From Streptomyces sp. NBC_00820 (GTDB lineage Bacteria > Actinomycetota > Actinomycetes > Streptomycetales > Streptomycetaceae): a DNA stretch of 64,000 bases. Within the stretch, counting starts at the first letter, position 1. The number at the start of each line of letters is the position of its first letter. The DNA lies in the NCBI RefSeq assembly GCF_036347055.1, contig NZ_CP108882.1, forward strand, positions 1,116,001 through 1,180,000, written 5' to 3'. The notes below the pieces were generated by a model that saw only the letters and a list, made by a program, of their open reading frames with translations, was not told the origin of the DNA and searched no databases. Of the stretch, positions 1-11,139 are shown piece after piece. A program made the position numbers and the translations under genes.

Positions 1-722
1 CGGTCGCCGTGCCCGGTCTGGTGGCCCGGGACGGCCGCACGGTCGTACGCGCCCCGAACCTCGACTGGCACGACGCGGACCTGGGCGGCCTGCTGCCCGA
101 CATCCTGCCGCTGACCGTGGACAACGAGGCCAACTTCGGCGCCCTGGCCGAGCTGTGGCTCGGTGCCGGCACGCCGCGCGACTTCCTGCACGTGTCGGCG
201 GAAATCGGCATCGGCGCCGCGGTGGTCGTGGACGGACAGGTGCTGCGCGGCACGCGGGGGTTCGCGGGCGAACTGGGCCACGTGCCCGTACGGCCCGACG
301 GGCCCGCGTGCCCGTGTGGCGGGCGCGGCTGCCTTGAGCAGTACGCCGGTGAGGAGGCGGTGCTCCGCGCCGCCGGGCTCGAACCGGACGAGGACCTGGT
401 CGGGCTGCTCGCGGCACGTGCTGAAAAAGGCGACGAGGCCGTGCGCGCGGCCCTGCGGGATGCCGGTACGGCCCTCGGTATCGCCTTGACCGGGGCGGTC
501 AATCTGCTCGACCCCGAGACGGTCGTCCTCGGCGGGGCCCTGGCCGGTCTCGCCCCGTGGTTGCTGCCGCCCCTGGAAGCCGAGTTGCGCGGGCGTACGG
601 CGGGTCCCGCCTGCCCGGTGACCGTCTCCGGGCTGGGCCCGGAGGGCCCGCTCCTGGGCGCCGCCCACTCGGTCGTCCGGGCCGTCCTGGACGATCCGGC
701 ATCGGTGGCGGAACGGTCCTGA
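1..722 (+). CDS. ROK family sugar kinase/regulator, 3' part
   Basis: The gene enters from the left edge already open; the reading frame is continuous from base 3, so the GTG at 9 is internal. What remains is the C-terminal ~235 residues of a ROK protein. Visible marks are the VPGLV strand, the ATPase-fold stretch SAEIGIGAAVVVDG, and the cysteine zinc motif CPCGGRGCLEQYAG that defines the family. ROK members are either cytoplasmic sugar kinases or sugar-responsive repressors with an extra N-terminal helix-turn-helix. The N-terminus is outside the window, so the two cannot be separated; the late end and internal gap pattern resemble the repressor class in Streptomyces. It ends 338 bp before the permease. 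Confidence 0.85.
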   Translation, partial: VAVPGLVARDGRTVVRAPNLDWHDADLGGLLPDILPLTVDNEANFGALAELWLGAGTPRDFLHVSAEIGIGAAVVVDGQVLRGTRGFAGELGHVPVRPDGPACPCGGRGCLEQYAGEEAVLRAAGLEPDEDLVGLLAARAEKGDEAVRAALRDAGTALGIALTGAVNLLDPETVVLGGALAGLAPWLLPPLEAELRGRTAGPACPVTVSGLGPEGPLLGAAHSVVRAVLDDPASVAERS

Positions 723-877
723 GAACCGGGAGCACAGCACCCGTCCCACCCCCGTCTCCCCATCTCCCGGCCCCCGCCCCCGCCCCTCGCCCCCGTCTCC
801 CAGCTCCCAACCCGGTCCGCCGGTAGCCGGAGCACGGCCCGCCGGGTGACCGGACCCCGCTCGATCGGGTGACCGAG

Positions 878-957
878 TTGTCCACAGCCCCTCGGTTGTC
901 CACGGATCCGTGGCGCACCCTTCTGCCCAACTCGTCAGCGCCGTAACGTGAATCACG
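878..957. promoter_or_regulatory. Intergenic region with two DnaA boxes and an operator-like repeat
   Basis: The 723-1060 gap has no gene. It contains TTGTCCACA (878-886), a perfect match to the Streptomyces DnaA-box consensus, and TTGTCCACG (896-904) on the same strand, 18 bp apart start to start. Further on, CGTGAATCACG (947-957) is a 5-1-5 inverted repeat of the kind used by GntR-type regulators, about 100 bp before the permease start. A pyrimidine-rich tract occupies about 745-815. The boxes could be DnaA titration or regulatory sites; two boxes are too few for an origin. Confidence 0.45.
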
Positions 958-1060
958 CGAGGCGCAGCCGTCGGCCATCGGCCGTGCGAGACGGCGCGCT
1001 CGCGGGACGAAGGAGCGCGCACACGTCGAGGACGGCAGGCTGACACGTATCGGGGGACGC

Positions 1061-2545
1061 ATGCACAAGGAGACGACCGGGACGCTGCGGCGTGATGCCA
1101 TCGGGCTGCGCGAGGTCCTGTTCCAGAGCATCACGGCGATGGCGCCGGCCGCCGCGGTGGCGGCGTCGATTCCGGCGGGTGCCGCGTTCGCGGGCGGCAG
1201 TCTGCCCCTGGCGGTGCTGGTCGCCCTGGTGGCGTGCCTGTTCACCGCGTCCTGTGTGGCGGAGTTGGCACGCGAGTTACCGGCCGCCGGCTCGGTGGCC
1301 GTCTACACCGCGCGGGGACTCCATCCGGCGATCGGCTTCCTCGTGGGCTGGGGCTACGTCTTCGTCGAGATGCTCGTCCCGCCACTGCTGCTGCTCCAGC
1401 TCGGGTTCACCACCGCGGGCACGCTGCACGAGGAGTGGTCCTCGTACCCGGCGGACCTGTGGTGGCCGTGGTCACTGGCGGGCGCGGCCGTGATCGCGGT
1501 CGCCGGTTACCTGGGGGTGCGTGCCTCGGCCCGCTTCGGCACCGTCCTCGGGGTCTTCGAGATCCTTGTGTTCCTGGTGTTCGCCGGCTGGCTCATCGGC
1601 AAGGCCGGCGACGCCAACACGCTGTCGGTGTTCGGCACGTCGCACACCGCGGACGGGTACGCCGGGGTCGGCGGTGTCTTCGCCGGATCCGTCTACACCG
1701 TGCTGGCGTTCGCCGGCTTCGAAGCGGCGGCCCCGCTCGCCGAGGAGACGCGCGATCCCCGGCGGACCATGCATCGCGCGGTCCTCGGAGCGGCTCTGGG
1801 TATCGGTGTGTTCTACGTGATCACGACGTACGCGATGACCGTGTACTTCGACCCGGACCGGTTCGCCGGCTTCGGCGCGTCGGGCGCCGGGTCCTGGGAG
1901 GGCGTCGCCCGGGCCTCGTTCGGTCTCTTCTGGGTTCTGGTCTTCCTCGCGGTGGTCAACTCCACGATCGCCAACGCCAACGCGTGCGCCAACGTCTCGA
2001 CCCGCACGGCCTTCGCGCTCGCCCGTATCCGGGTGCTGCCCGGCCTGCTCGCCGCCCTCCATCCCCGGCACCGCTCCCCCGTGGCGGGCATCGCCCTGCA
2101 GACCGTCGTCGCGGTCGGCGCCGTCCTGGGGCTCGGCTTCGCCTACGACCCGGTGACCGCGTTCCTCCTTCTCGCCACGGTCATCGTCACGGTCGTCGTG
2201 GGTGTCTACATCGTGGTCAACCTCGCCTGCGCGGGTTACTTCCTGCGGGGTGGCAGGGAGCGGCTCAAGCCGGTACGGCATCTGCTGTTCCCGCTGCTCG
2301 GCATCGCCGCCTTCGTCCCGGCGCTCCTGACGGCCGCCGGTCTCCCGGTGTTCGACTTCGTGACCGAGCTGACGGCGCCGGTGTCGTACGCCGGTCCGGT
2401 CGTCGGAGTCTGGATGGCGGCCGGCGTGGTGGTCCTGGTCGTGCTGATACGACGTCATCCCGAGCGGATAGCCGCCACCTCGCGGGTGCACGTCGCCGAA
2501 GCCGGCGCGGTCGAGGACCGGCAGGACGGAGCCGTACCGCGCTGA
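1061..2545 (+). CDS. APC family amino acid permease
   Basis: A 494-residue integral membrane protein with about twelve hydrophobic segments, the usual length and hydropathy of the amino acid-polyamine-organocation (APC) superfamily. The family signature regions are visible: the N-terminal re-entrant helix (MAPAAAVAASIPAGAAFAGG) and AFAGFEAAAPLAEETRDPRR, typical of transporters such as YfnA/EutP-like permeases. It would import an amino acid or amine across the cytoplasmic membrane. It starts at ATG 1061 and is followed 122 bp later by an acetamidase/formamidase, so the substrate may be an amide or amine whose product that enzyme handles; this is inference from position. Confidence 0.85.
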   Translation: MHKETTGTLRRDAIGLREVLFQSITAMAPAAAVAASIPAGAAFAGGSLPLAVLVALVACLFTASCVAELARELPAAGSVAVYTARGLHPAIGFLVGWGYVFVEMLVPPLLLLQLGFTTAGTLHEEWSSYPADLWWPWSLAGAAVIAVAGYLGVRASARFGTVLGVFEILVFLVFAGWLIGKAGDANTLSVFGTSHTADGYAGVGGVFAGSVYTVLAFAGFEAAAPLAEETRDPRRTMHRAVLGAALGIGVFYVITTYAMTVYFDPDRFAGFGASGAGSWEGVARASFGLFWVLVFLAVVNSTIANANACANVSTRTAFALARIRVLPGLLAALHPRHRSPVAGIALQTVVAVGAVLGLGFAYDPVTAFLLLATVIVTVVVGVYIVVNLACAGYFLRGGRERLKPVRHLLFPLLGIAAFVPALLTAAGLPVFDFVTELTAPVSYAGPVVGVWMAAGVVVLVVLIRRHPERIAATSRVHVAEAGAVEDRQDGAVPR

Positions 2546-2667
2546 CCGACGGCCGGCGTCCCGTCCCCTCCCCTCCCCCAAGGCACCGCCGCATCACCGC
2601 ATCCCCGCTGGTCACCGTCTCGCCGGTCCCGGCTGACGACCGCCCGAGCAGAAAGGCCGATGTGACC

Positions 2668-3681
2668 ATGACCGATCCCCGGATCCTGACCGTCCGTCCG
2701 GAGCCGGACGCCTACGCCTGGACGTTCGGCGGCGCTCCTGCGGTGGCGCGGATCCCGCCCGGTACGGTCCTCGATCTGTACACCGAGGACTGCTTCAACG
2801 GCCGGGTGCGCTCCGAGAAGGATCTCGTGTCCGAGGTCTGCGAGTTCCCCTTCCTCAATCCGCAGACGGGTCCCTTCCACATCGAGGGCGCCGAGCCCGG
2901 TGACACGGTGGCCGTGCACTTCGTGTCCGTCGAACCGGCCCGGGACTGGGCCGCGTCGACCACGGTGCCGCTCTTCGGGGCGCTGACCTCCACCCACACC
3001 ACGGCGACGCTGCAGCCTCCCCTCGCCGAGCGGGTGTGGATCTGGCAGCTGGACCGCAGTCGTCGCACGGCCCTGTTCCGGGCGCGGGACAGTGACATCG
3101 AGGTGGAGCTGCCCCTCGACCCCATGCACGGCACGGTGGGCGTGGCACCGGCCAATCTGGAGGTGCGCTCCGCCCTGGTCCCGGACGCGCACGGCGGGAA
3201 CATGGACACGCCGGAGATGCGGGCGGGTGTGACCTGCTACCTGGGGGTCAACGTCGAGGGTGCGCTGCTCAGCCTCGGCGACGGGCATGCCCGGCAGGGC
3301 GAGGGCGAGACCTGCGGGGTGGCCGTGGAGTGCGCGATGAACACCGTGGTGATCGTCGAACTCCTCAAGGACGTCGCCACTCCCTGGCCGCGGCTGGAGT
3401 CGGACACGCATCTGATGTCGACCGGCTCGGCACGCCCCTTGGAGGACGCGTTCCGGATATCGCAACTCGACCTGGTGCAGTGGCTGGTGCGCGACTACGG
3501 ATTCAGTGCGCCGGACGCGTACCAGTTCGCAACCCAGACGGTCGAATCACCGTTGGCCAACGTGTGCGACACCAACTACACATGCGTGGCCAAGCTCCGC
3601 AAGGAGTGGCTGCCCGCGCGGGACACGTACCGCGGCATGCACACACGGCTGCGGGAGACGGTCCGGATGCTGGGCCTCTGA
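2668..3681 (+). CDS. Acetamidase/formamidase family protein
   Basis: A protein of 337 residues in the FmdA/AmdA fold, cytoplasmic, which hydrolyses short amides such as formamide or acetamide to ammonia and the acid. Family marks are DCFNGRV near the N-terminus, the stretch FLNPQTGPFHIEGAEPGDTVAVHF, the HGTVGVAP region, and the acidic GDGHARQGEGETCGVAVE segment expected in the metal/active-site region. The ATG at 2668 is chosen; a GTG two codons upstream (2662) is equally possible. The frame is open far upstream but only as a shadow of the permease. With the permease it probably forms a nitrogen-acquisition pair. Confidence 0.85.
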   Translation: MTDPRILTVRPEPDAYAWTFGGAPAVARIPPGTVLDLYTEDCFNGRVRSEKDLVSEVCEFPFLNPQTGPFHIEGAEPGDTVAVHFVSVEPARDWAASTTVPLFGALTSTHTTATLQPPLAERVWIWQLDRSRRTALFRARDSDIEVELPLDPMHGTVGVAPANLEVRSALVPDAHGGNMDTPEMRAGVTCYLGVNVEGALLSLGDGHARQGEGETCGVAVECAMNTVVIVELLKDVATPWPRLESDTHLMSTGSARPLEDAFRISQLDLVQWLVRDYGFSAPDAYQFATQTVESPLANVCDTNYTCVAKLRKEWLPARDTYRGMHTRLRETVRMLGL

Positions 3682-3742
3682 CCGTACCTCAGCAGCCCAG
3701 TCTGGTGGACGCCCCATCCCCCACCCCGAAAGGCACCCGCCG

Positions 3743-4345
3743 ATGGACGACAACCGGGACCGCCCGCGCCTCAGCAGGCGACGGCTCCTGACGGGAGCGG
3801 CCCTCGCGGCCGTCCCCTACGCACTGCTCCCCGACTCGCGTGCGGCCGCGCGGGCGGCCGTCGACTTCCCCACCGCCGAGTGGCGGCCGGCGAGCACGAG
3901 CAACTACACCGTCTCCAACCGCCCCTCGACGTACACGGTCGACCGTGTGATCATCCACATCACGCAGGAGACGTACGCCAACACCGTGGCCATCTTCCAG
4001 AACCCGCAGAAGAAGGTGTCCGCGCACTACCTGGTCCGCTCGGCCGACGGGCACATCGCCCAGTGCGTGCGGGAGACCGATATCGCCTGGCACGCCGGGA
4101 ACTGGGACTACAACACCCGCAGCATCGGCATCGAGCACGAGGGCTGGGTGGACCAGCCCGCCTATCTCACCGACGCCCTCTACCAGCAGTCCGCGAGGCT
4201 GACCGCGGCGATCTGCGACAGCCACGGCATCCCCAAGGACCGGGAGCACATCCTCGGCCATTACCAGGTGCCTGGCACCGATCACACCGATCCCGGTCCG
4301 AACTGGGACTGGGTCCGCTACATCAGAATGGTCAATTTCGCCTAG
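3743..4345 (+). CDS. Tat-exported N-acetylmuramoyl-L-alanine amidase (amidase-2)
   Basis: A 200-residue secreted enzyme. The N-terminus has a twin-arginine signal (SRRRLLTGAALAAVPYALL, residues ~11-29), followed by an Ala-rich cleavage region and a single amidase-2/PGRP domain. Zinc ligands can be seen at VIIHITQ and TDHTDPGPNWDW, with the GIEHEGW strand between them. It would cleave the lactyl-L-Ala bond of peptidoglycan outside the membrane. The start at ATG 3743 leaves the Tat motif close to the N-terminus. No cell-wall binding domain is attached. Its neighbours do not suggest a linked pathway. Confidence 0.88.
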   Translation: MDDNRDRPRLSRRRLLTGAALAAVPYALLPDSRAAARAAVDFPTAEWRPASTSNYTVSNRPSTYTVDRVIIHITQETYANTVAIFQNPQKKVSAHYLVRSADGHIAQCVRETDIAWHAGNWDYNTRSIGIEHEGWVDQPAYLTDALYQQSARLTAAICDSHGIPKDREHILGHYQVPGTDHTDPGPNWDWVRYIRMVNFA

Positions 4346-4388
4346 CCGGACGTCGAACCGGTTGTCCGAGCGAACACGGCGCGTGACG

Positions 4389-5759
4389 ATGGGGTCCGTC
4401 GTTTCACCGTCCGGGGAGGCCGAGTTGACCGATCCGTGGGTGGCCCTGGAGCCGGGGGCCGACCCCGCCGAGCGGGCCCGGGTGCTGCGCCGGGCGCACG
4501 AGACGTTCACCACGGGCGGCACGGTGCCGCGGCCGGTGCGGTCGGTGGTGGCGGAGTCGTGGCGGCGCAGCGCGCGGGCCGGCGTGGGGCCCGACGGCAG
4601 CGCGTGCGTGGAGCTGACCGAGGGCGACCTCGGCACCTACCGCGCCGAGCACCCGCTGGCCCGGGTGATGCCGCTGTTCCGGGAGCTGATGGGCACGTTC
4701 GCCGCAGACGGCGAGCATCTGCTCGCGGTCTGTGACGCGCACGGCAGACTCCTGTGGGTCGAAGGGCATCCGACGACCCGGCGCCGGGCGGACCGGATGA
4801 ACTTCGTGCCGGGGGCGCGCTGGTCGGAGGCCGCGATGGGCACCAACGCGCCCGGCACCGCGATGGCGGTGGACCGGCCGGTACAGGTGTTCGCCGCGGA
4901 ACACTTCATCCGGCGGGTCCAGCCGTGGACCTGCGCGGCAGCGCCCGTGCACGATCCACGCACCGGCCGGGTCCTCGGTGCCGTCGACATCACCGGCGGG
5001 AACGGGCTGGCGCACCCGCACAGCCTGGGTTTCGTGCAGGCCGTGGCGCGGGCCGCGGAGTCACAACTGGCGCTGCTCACCCCGCCGGCTGGGGCCGAGG
5101 CGACACACTTGCTGTGCGCGCTGGGACGTGACGAGGCGGAACTGCGTCTGGACGACGGCAGGCGGATCAGACTCAGCCGCCGGCACAGCGAGATCCTCGT
5201 CCTCCTGGCCCGCCATCCCGAGGGCATGACCGGCGACGAGCTGCTGTGCGCGCTGTACGCGGACGAAGCGGTGACGCCGGTGACGCTGCGCGCCGAACTG
5301 TCCCGACTGCGGCGCCTCTTGGGGCCGGGGCTACTGGCCTCACGGCCGTACCGCCTGACGGCGGCGATCGATTCCGACGCCACGTTGGTGGAGCGGCGGC
5401 TGGAGACGGGTGCGCTCACGACGGCGGCGGAAGCGTACGACGGACCGCTGCTGCCGGGATCCCAGGCGCCCGCGGTCGTACGGCTCCGGCGCCGACTGGC
5501 GGACGCCCTGCGTGGGGCGCTGATCGCCCACGGCGACCCGGACCTGCTGGCGAACTGGGCGCACGCGCCCTGGGGCGAGACCGACCTGGAGGTGTGGCGG
5601 GCGCTCGCGGCCGTGCGGCCGACGCCACCCGTGCGAGCGCGGCTCGCGGCGCTGGAGGCGGAGCTGGCCGTGCCCGGCGGGCCGCGGCACCGGGTGGCAG
5701 TGGGGTGCGGCCCCCTGACGACCAGCGGTGCAACGTACCTGCAACGTCCCCCTGTCTAG
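4389..5759 (+). CDS. GAF-domain transcriptional regulator of the adjacent ALDH
   Basis: A protein of about 456 residues. The N-terminal half resembles the sensory region of AcoR-type regulators, with a GAF domain over the part including MNFVPGARWSEAAMGTNAPG and AAPVHDPRTGRVLGAVDITGG. Unlike AcoR it has no sigma-54 AAA domain. The C-terminal ~150 residues carry a winged-helix-like region (LSRRHSEILVLLARHPEGMT, then LRAELSRLRRLLG). It lies 57 bp upstream of the aldehyde dehydrogenase on the same strand, a pairing common in Streptomyces, so it probably senses an aldehyde or alcohol and controls that gene. ATG 4389 is used; GTG 4383 and TTG 4362 are alternative starts. Confidence 0.78.
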   Translation: MGSVVSPSGEAELTDPWVALEPGADPAERARVLRRAHETFTTGGTVPRPVRSVVAESWRRSARAGVGPDGSACVELTEGDLGTYRAEHPLARVMPLFRELMGTFAADGEHLLAVCDAHGRLLWVEGHPTTRRRADRMNFVPGARWSEAAMGTNAPGTAMAVDRPVQVFAAEHFIRRVQPWTCAAAPVHDPRTGRVLGAVDITGGNGLAHPHSLGFVQAVARAAESQLALLTPPAGAEATHLLCALGRDEAELRLDDGRRIRLSRRHSEILVLLARHPEGMTGDELLCALYADEAVTPVTLRAELSRLRRLLGPGLLASRPYRLTAAIDSDATLVERRLETGALTTAAEAYDGPLLPGSQAPAVVRLRRRLADALRGALIAHGDPDLLANWAHAPWGETDLEVWRALAAVRPTPPVRARLAALEAELAVPGGPRHRVAVGCGPLTTSGATYLQRPPV

Positions 5760-5816
5760 CCTCGCGCCGAAAGCTGCCCAACGGCGGGCAGCGGCTTCAC
5801 CGGGAGGCAGACCAGC

Positions 5817-7340
<1,524 letters not shown>

Positions 7341-7347
7341 ACACAGA

Positions 7348-7390
7348 AAAGGGGCGCCTGACCAGGGCAGATGCCCGGCAGGCGCCCTTC
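7348..7390 (+). terminator. Rho-independent-like terminator between ALDH and int
   Basis: GGGCGCCTG (7352-7360) pairs with CAGGCGCCC (7379-7387), with an inner GGGCA/TGCCC helix, preceded by an A-run and followed by TTCT. It can serve the ALDH on the plus strand and the converging integrase on the minus strand. A variant of it is carried beside both other att copies, so it is part of the duplicated block. Confidence 0.75.
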
Positions 7391-7401
7391 TCGGTGCACA
7401 T

Positions 7402-9004
7402 CTAAGCAGCGAGTCGAAACACGCCCTTACTCCCGATATCTCCCACCCGTATCCCGGCTCTGACCAGCAGTTCCGGGGCATTTCCGGGCCAAGATCCCGC
7501 TAAGGCGCTCTCCGCGTCATCATCGTCCGTCGCCTCCTCCCATCGCCGCATGGAGTCTTCGATCAGGGTGTTGGCGTGGTTCCGCGCATCAGCCAGGAAC
7601 TTGGCGTAGTAGCGGAAGAGGACCTGGATGCTCTGACCAGCCCGGCGCGCACACTCCGCGGGGTCGACGCCGGAGGCCAACCAGAACGAGATGCCGGCGT
7701 GGCGCAGGTCGTAGGGACGCTTCGCCAGGTCAAGGGCGTGCTCGTCAATCGTAAGAACAGTCTCACGTGCTCGCCCCCAGGTGATGCCGTACGCCGAGGC
7801 GTCGATGTAGTTCCCCGCTGCGTTGCGGAACAGGCGTCCGTCGGGTGCAACACCGAAGCTTCGTATGTGTTCGCGCAACATACGGACGAGCACTGGAGGA
7901 ATCGGCACCGGGCGTGTCGCCTTGGCTGCCCGCCGTTTCAGGGAGTGGATCTCGTGGACGGCGCCGTCATCCGTCCACTCCTTACCGGCAGTCACGACGC
8001 CGCCCTTCAGGTTCAGAAGGCCCCAGCCACTCGCTGGCAGACGGCACTGGGATTTCTGCAGATGGATCACCTCGGCTGGGCGCATGGAGGCGTAGTACAG
8101 CAGCCGAAGAAGGCATACAGGTGAGGGCCACGGCCGGGTAGAGCTCTCACTGCGGAAAGCAATCGGGCAACCTGAGCCGGGTTCGGAACGCAGTCAGGAT
8201 CGACTTCATCGGCGACTTCCGGCGCCGTCCAGCGAAGACCGCTCAGCGGGTTCTGCGCGAAGTATCCGCGTTCAACGGCTACACCAAACACCTCGTTGAC
8301 CGCAGCCCTCTTTCGCTTCACGGTCTTCGCGGCAGCGGCCGTTCCGTCGACCTTCCGGCACAGTGCGTCGAGGCCACGCCGCAGCACATCGGGATCATCC
8401 AACTCGCCTACAGACAGGGAGTGGCGCTGCAGCCAGTCCAATGCCGTCTGCCACTCTTCTGACGAATCGGCCTTCCAGGCGTTCTTGTTGAAGGCCCACG
8501 AGTAGAGGGCTCGCCGCAGCACGCGGGGCTCCCGGTAGCTGGCTCCTGGTTCAACGAAGGCTGGCGTGATGGTCGCCAACGCATCTGCCAGCGTGCGTCG
8601 CGTGTTCCCTGGTGTTCGGTCCCACCGTTGCTCGATGTACTCCCGGGCCAGGACGTACCAAGTGGTCCGCTGCTTCAGGGCTCGGAGTTCGGAGGCCGGC
8701 AGACCCATCCGGGTATCGAAGGGTTCGCCTTCGCGAGCGGCGGTCATGAGCTTGGCGCGACGGCTCTCCGCCAGTCCCTTGGTGAGGAAGGACTCGGACT
8801 TCTCACGCCCGTTGACCGTCCAACGAACCTCAAATCCCTTGCGGCGGTCGGGCCGCTCGCGCATATCCCTTTCGCACACATCCCGCCATGCATCCAAGTC
8901 GGCGCGGCGACAGCGCAGTTCACCATTGGGCAGCTTGATCATTCGGGGTGCCTGACCGCGAGCGCGTAGGCGGTAGAAGGCCGATGGGCTCATCCGGATT
9001 TCCG
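7402..9004 (-). pseudogene. Tyrosine recombinase (integrase), frameshifted and 5'-truncated by an IS
   Basis: Two overlapping frames (8067-8993 and 7402-8085) together make one site-specific integrase. The upstream frame ends YAFFGCC and then goes wrong, while the other frame continues with an ASMRPAEVIHL-like segment. One missing base near 8095-8105 would join them (YAFFGCLYYASMRPAE). The catalytic box YDLRHAG and the probable nucleophile in VLFRYYAKF are in the downstream piece. The N-terminus (MSPSAFYRLRARGQAPR through RCRRADLDAW) resembles the recognition half of an AlpA/excisionase helix-turn-helix and is cut at 9004 by the IS701 element; reading on upstream gives VLAEIR. It would have integrated the island at the ALDH 3' end. 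A sequencing error is an alternative to the frameshift. Confidence 0.8.
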
Positions 9005-10545
9005 CTAGCGGTGGTTTGTTGACGGCGGCTCAGGTCCGCAGTAGGCCGGTAGCAGAGGAACGTTGCCTCGCCGCCTGGGAGCTCGTGATGACCCGTCGTG
9101 TGCCGTGTCCGCCTGCTCCGGGCCCGCTGGAAGCCTACGCCGCACGCTTCGATGACCTCTTCTCCACACTGGCACAGCGCCGCGGGTTCCGGGAGTACCT
9201 CGCGGGGCTGCTGCTGCCGCGGGACCGCAACAAGACGCTGACCTGCCTGGCAGGCACCGAGCCGGTGGTCGGTGCCCAGCACCCGGCGGTGCAGCGGCTC
9301 CAGTTCTTCCTGTCCGAGTCGACGTGGGACCACGAGCGGGTCAATTCCCGCAGGGTGGAGTTGCTGCTGGCCGATCCAGCGACCGCGCCGCACCCGGGCG
9401 GGGTGCTGGTGATCGACGACTCGGGGGACCGCAAGGACGGGAAGGCGACGGCGTACATCGGCCGGCAGTGGCTGGGCCGGCTGGGCAAGACCGACAACGG
9501 CATCGTCACGGTGACCACCTGTTGGGCCGACGAGAACCTCTACTACCCGCTTCACGCCGTGCCCTACAGCCCCGCCCATCACTTCCCCAAGGGCAAGAGC
9601 GACCCTGACTTCCGCACGAAGCTGCAGATCGCCGCAGAGCTGGCCCGCACCGCGAAGGCTGCCGGGGTGGCCTTCCGAGCCGTGGCCGCCGACTGCGCCT
9701 ACGGCGACCAGGACGGCTTCCGCAGGCAACTCGACGCGGCGGGGCTGCCGTTCGTCATGGCCCTCAAACCGAGCCACGGCACCTGGGCCTACGGCAAGGA
9801 CACCTACACCCCCGCCGACGCCGCCCGCGCCCTGACCTGGACGGACCCCGAACATCCCGGCGACTGGACCCCGGTCGAGCGCACCTTCCGCGACGGGCAC
9901 ACCGAGAACTGGTGGGCCGCCGATGCCCACCTCGGCTGGTGGGGACCCGACGGAAACGTCCGCCTGGTCGTGACGACCTCAGACCCGACCACGTTGCCCG
10001 CACAAGCCACCTGGTACCTGGCCACCGACCTGCCCCGCCCCGGCGGCCCACGCGAGGCCGACAGCCCCGAACCTGCCGCTGACCTGCACGAAGTCGTCCG
10101 GATCTACGGCATCCGGCACTGGATCGAGCAAAGCTACAAGCAGGTCAAGGACGAACTCGGCTGGGCCGACTTCCAGGTCCGCTCTGACACCGCCATCCGC
10201 CGCCACCAGACCCTGGTCACCTGCGCCTTCTCGTTCTGCTGGGACACCTGGTTCGCTCAACTACCGGACCGGGAACTCGCCCTTGTCCCCGCGGCCCCGC
10301 CGGCCGCAACTCCGGCGGGACCGGCTGAGAGGGGGCCAAGGCAGACCCCACCAGCCCCAAACGGCCAGCTGGCCCAAGGCGATCCGCGCCGTCCGGGCCT
10401 GGCTCGACCCCTGGACCACCCTCCAACGCTGCTGGCGAGCCTGGACCAACGCACCCCCGCCACCCGAACTCCAAGCCCTGATCAACGCCGTCGGCGCAGG
10501 CCACCCACTTGATCTCTACACCCCCGTTTAACAAACCACCGCTAG
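9005..10545 (+). mobile_element. IS701-family insertion sequence
   Basis: The ends are CTAGCGGTGGTTTGTT (9005-9020) and its exact reverse complement (10530-10545). The outer CTAG on both sides fits the 4-bp YTAR target duplication of IS701 elements, leaving a 12-bp terminal inverted repeat. Total length including target copies is 1541 bp, with one transposase. The left flank continues the integrase gene but the right flank continues a csbD gene, so besides simple insertion there may have been an IS-adjacent deletion. Confidence 0.88.
9088..10531 (+). pseudogene. IS701 family transposase with C-terminal frameshift
   Basis: The frame open from 9016 to 10512 encodes a DDE transposase of the IS701 family: VLVIDDSGDRKDGKATAYIG holds the first catalytic Asp, AADCAYGD the second, and HWIEQSYKQVKDELGWADFQ the catalytic Glu region. 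After about residue 430 the protein turns into low-complexity Pro/Arg sequence, while the +1 frame (ending at 10531) encodes the normal C-terminus (WPKAIRAVRAWLDPW and then LDLYTPV). A frameshift therefore lies near 10290-10370. All catalytic residues are upstream of it. ATG 9088 is the likely start; the TTG at 9016 lies inside the terminal repeat. Confidence 0.85.
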
Positions 10546-10706
10546 GACCCCTTGGTCCGCTCTTTCGCGCCCCGCATCATGCCCCGTGCTTCGAGTGCGG
10601 CGCCTTTCGCTTCGAGGGTTCTTTTGTGCACCGCGTGGGCCGCCTTCCGCACGGTCTTCCCAACGACCTGTTCGGCCTTTGCCTTGGCTCTTTCTCCGGC
10701 ACTCAT
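10542..10706 (-). CDS. CsbD-like stress protein, small
   Basis: A 54-residue, Lys/Ala/Glu-rich helical protein starting MSAGERAKAKAEQVVGKTVR, of the CsbD type. CsbD proteins are small general-stress proteins of unknown mechanism, sigma-B controlled in Bacillus. ATG 10706 is preceded by GGAGGT at a good distance. The stop codon TAG is formed by the CTAG target site of the IS701 element, so the native C-terminus may have been longer. It resembles the second CsbD at 15673 only in composition. Confidence 0.65.
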   Translation of the reverse strand: MSAGERAKAKAEQVVGKTVRKAAHAVHKRTLEAKGAALEARGMMRGAKERTKGS

Positions 10707-11139
10707 CTCGGTACCTCCACGGAGTCTTACTGGTCGTGTGCCCTTGAGGCGGGGGGCAAAACCACCCTGCGCGGTGCGGCGATCGTGGACGGACGAGGTC
10801 CCGCGGGTCTCGAGGATCACGGCGGGGCCGGAACCCCGGCGGTCGTGCGCCGTGGCAGGGCAGCGCCGAGCGCTTTCGTTGAGCCGCTACTCCCTATCCA
10901 GGCGACCGCCAAGCGCCCCACTGATGCCTGAACCAGCGGCTGACACCAACAGCAGCGGACGAAGACAGCTCGAGGCGGCCTCCAGGGACCACCCTCACGC
11001 CGCAGGACAGCCGAGGTTCAGTGTCGAGAGCTCGGGGTGCGGCCGACCTCCAAGCCTGTCCGCGGCCGTGCCCCATCCGTGCCCGATATACCGGGAACTC
11101 ACGGGGAATCGCGGTCGTCAACGGGGATCGCGCACGGCG
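10707..11139. other. Non-coding stretch
   Basis: No frame here resembles a protein family and none has a convincing ribosome binding site. The overlapping plus-strand frames are Arg/Ser/Pro-rich and lack conserved patterns. Confidence 0.5.

Noticed and set aside
878..904. A replication origin
   Set aside because: Only two boxes and no dnaA/dnaN genes; chromosomal or plasmid origins need a larger cluster.
1472..2581. 369-residue minus-strand frame opposite the permease
   Set aside because: High-GC antisense frame with Arg/Asp/Gly bias and no family pattern; the plus strand has a clear membrane protein.
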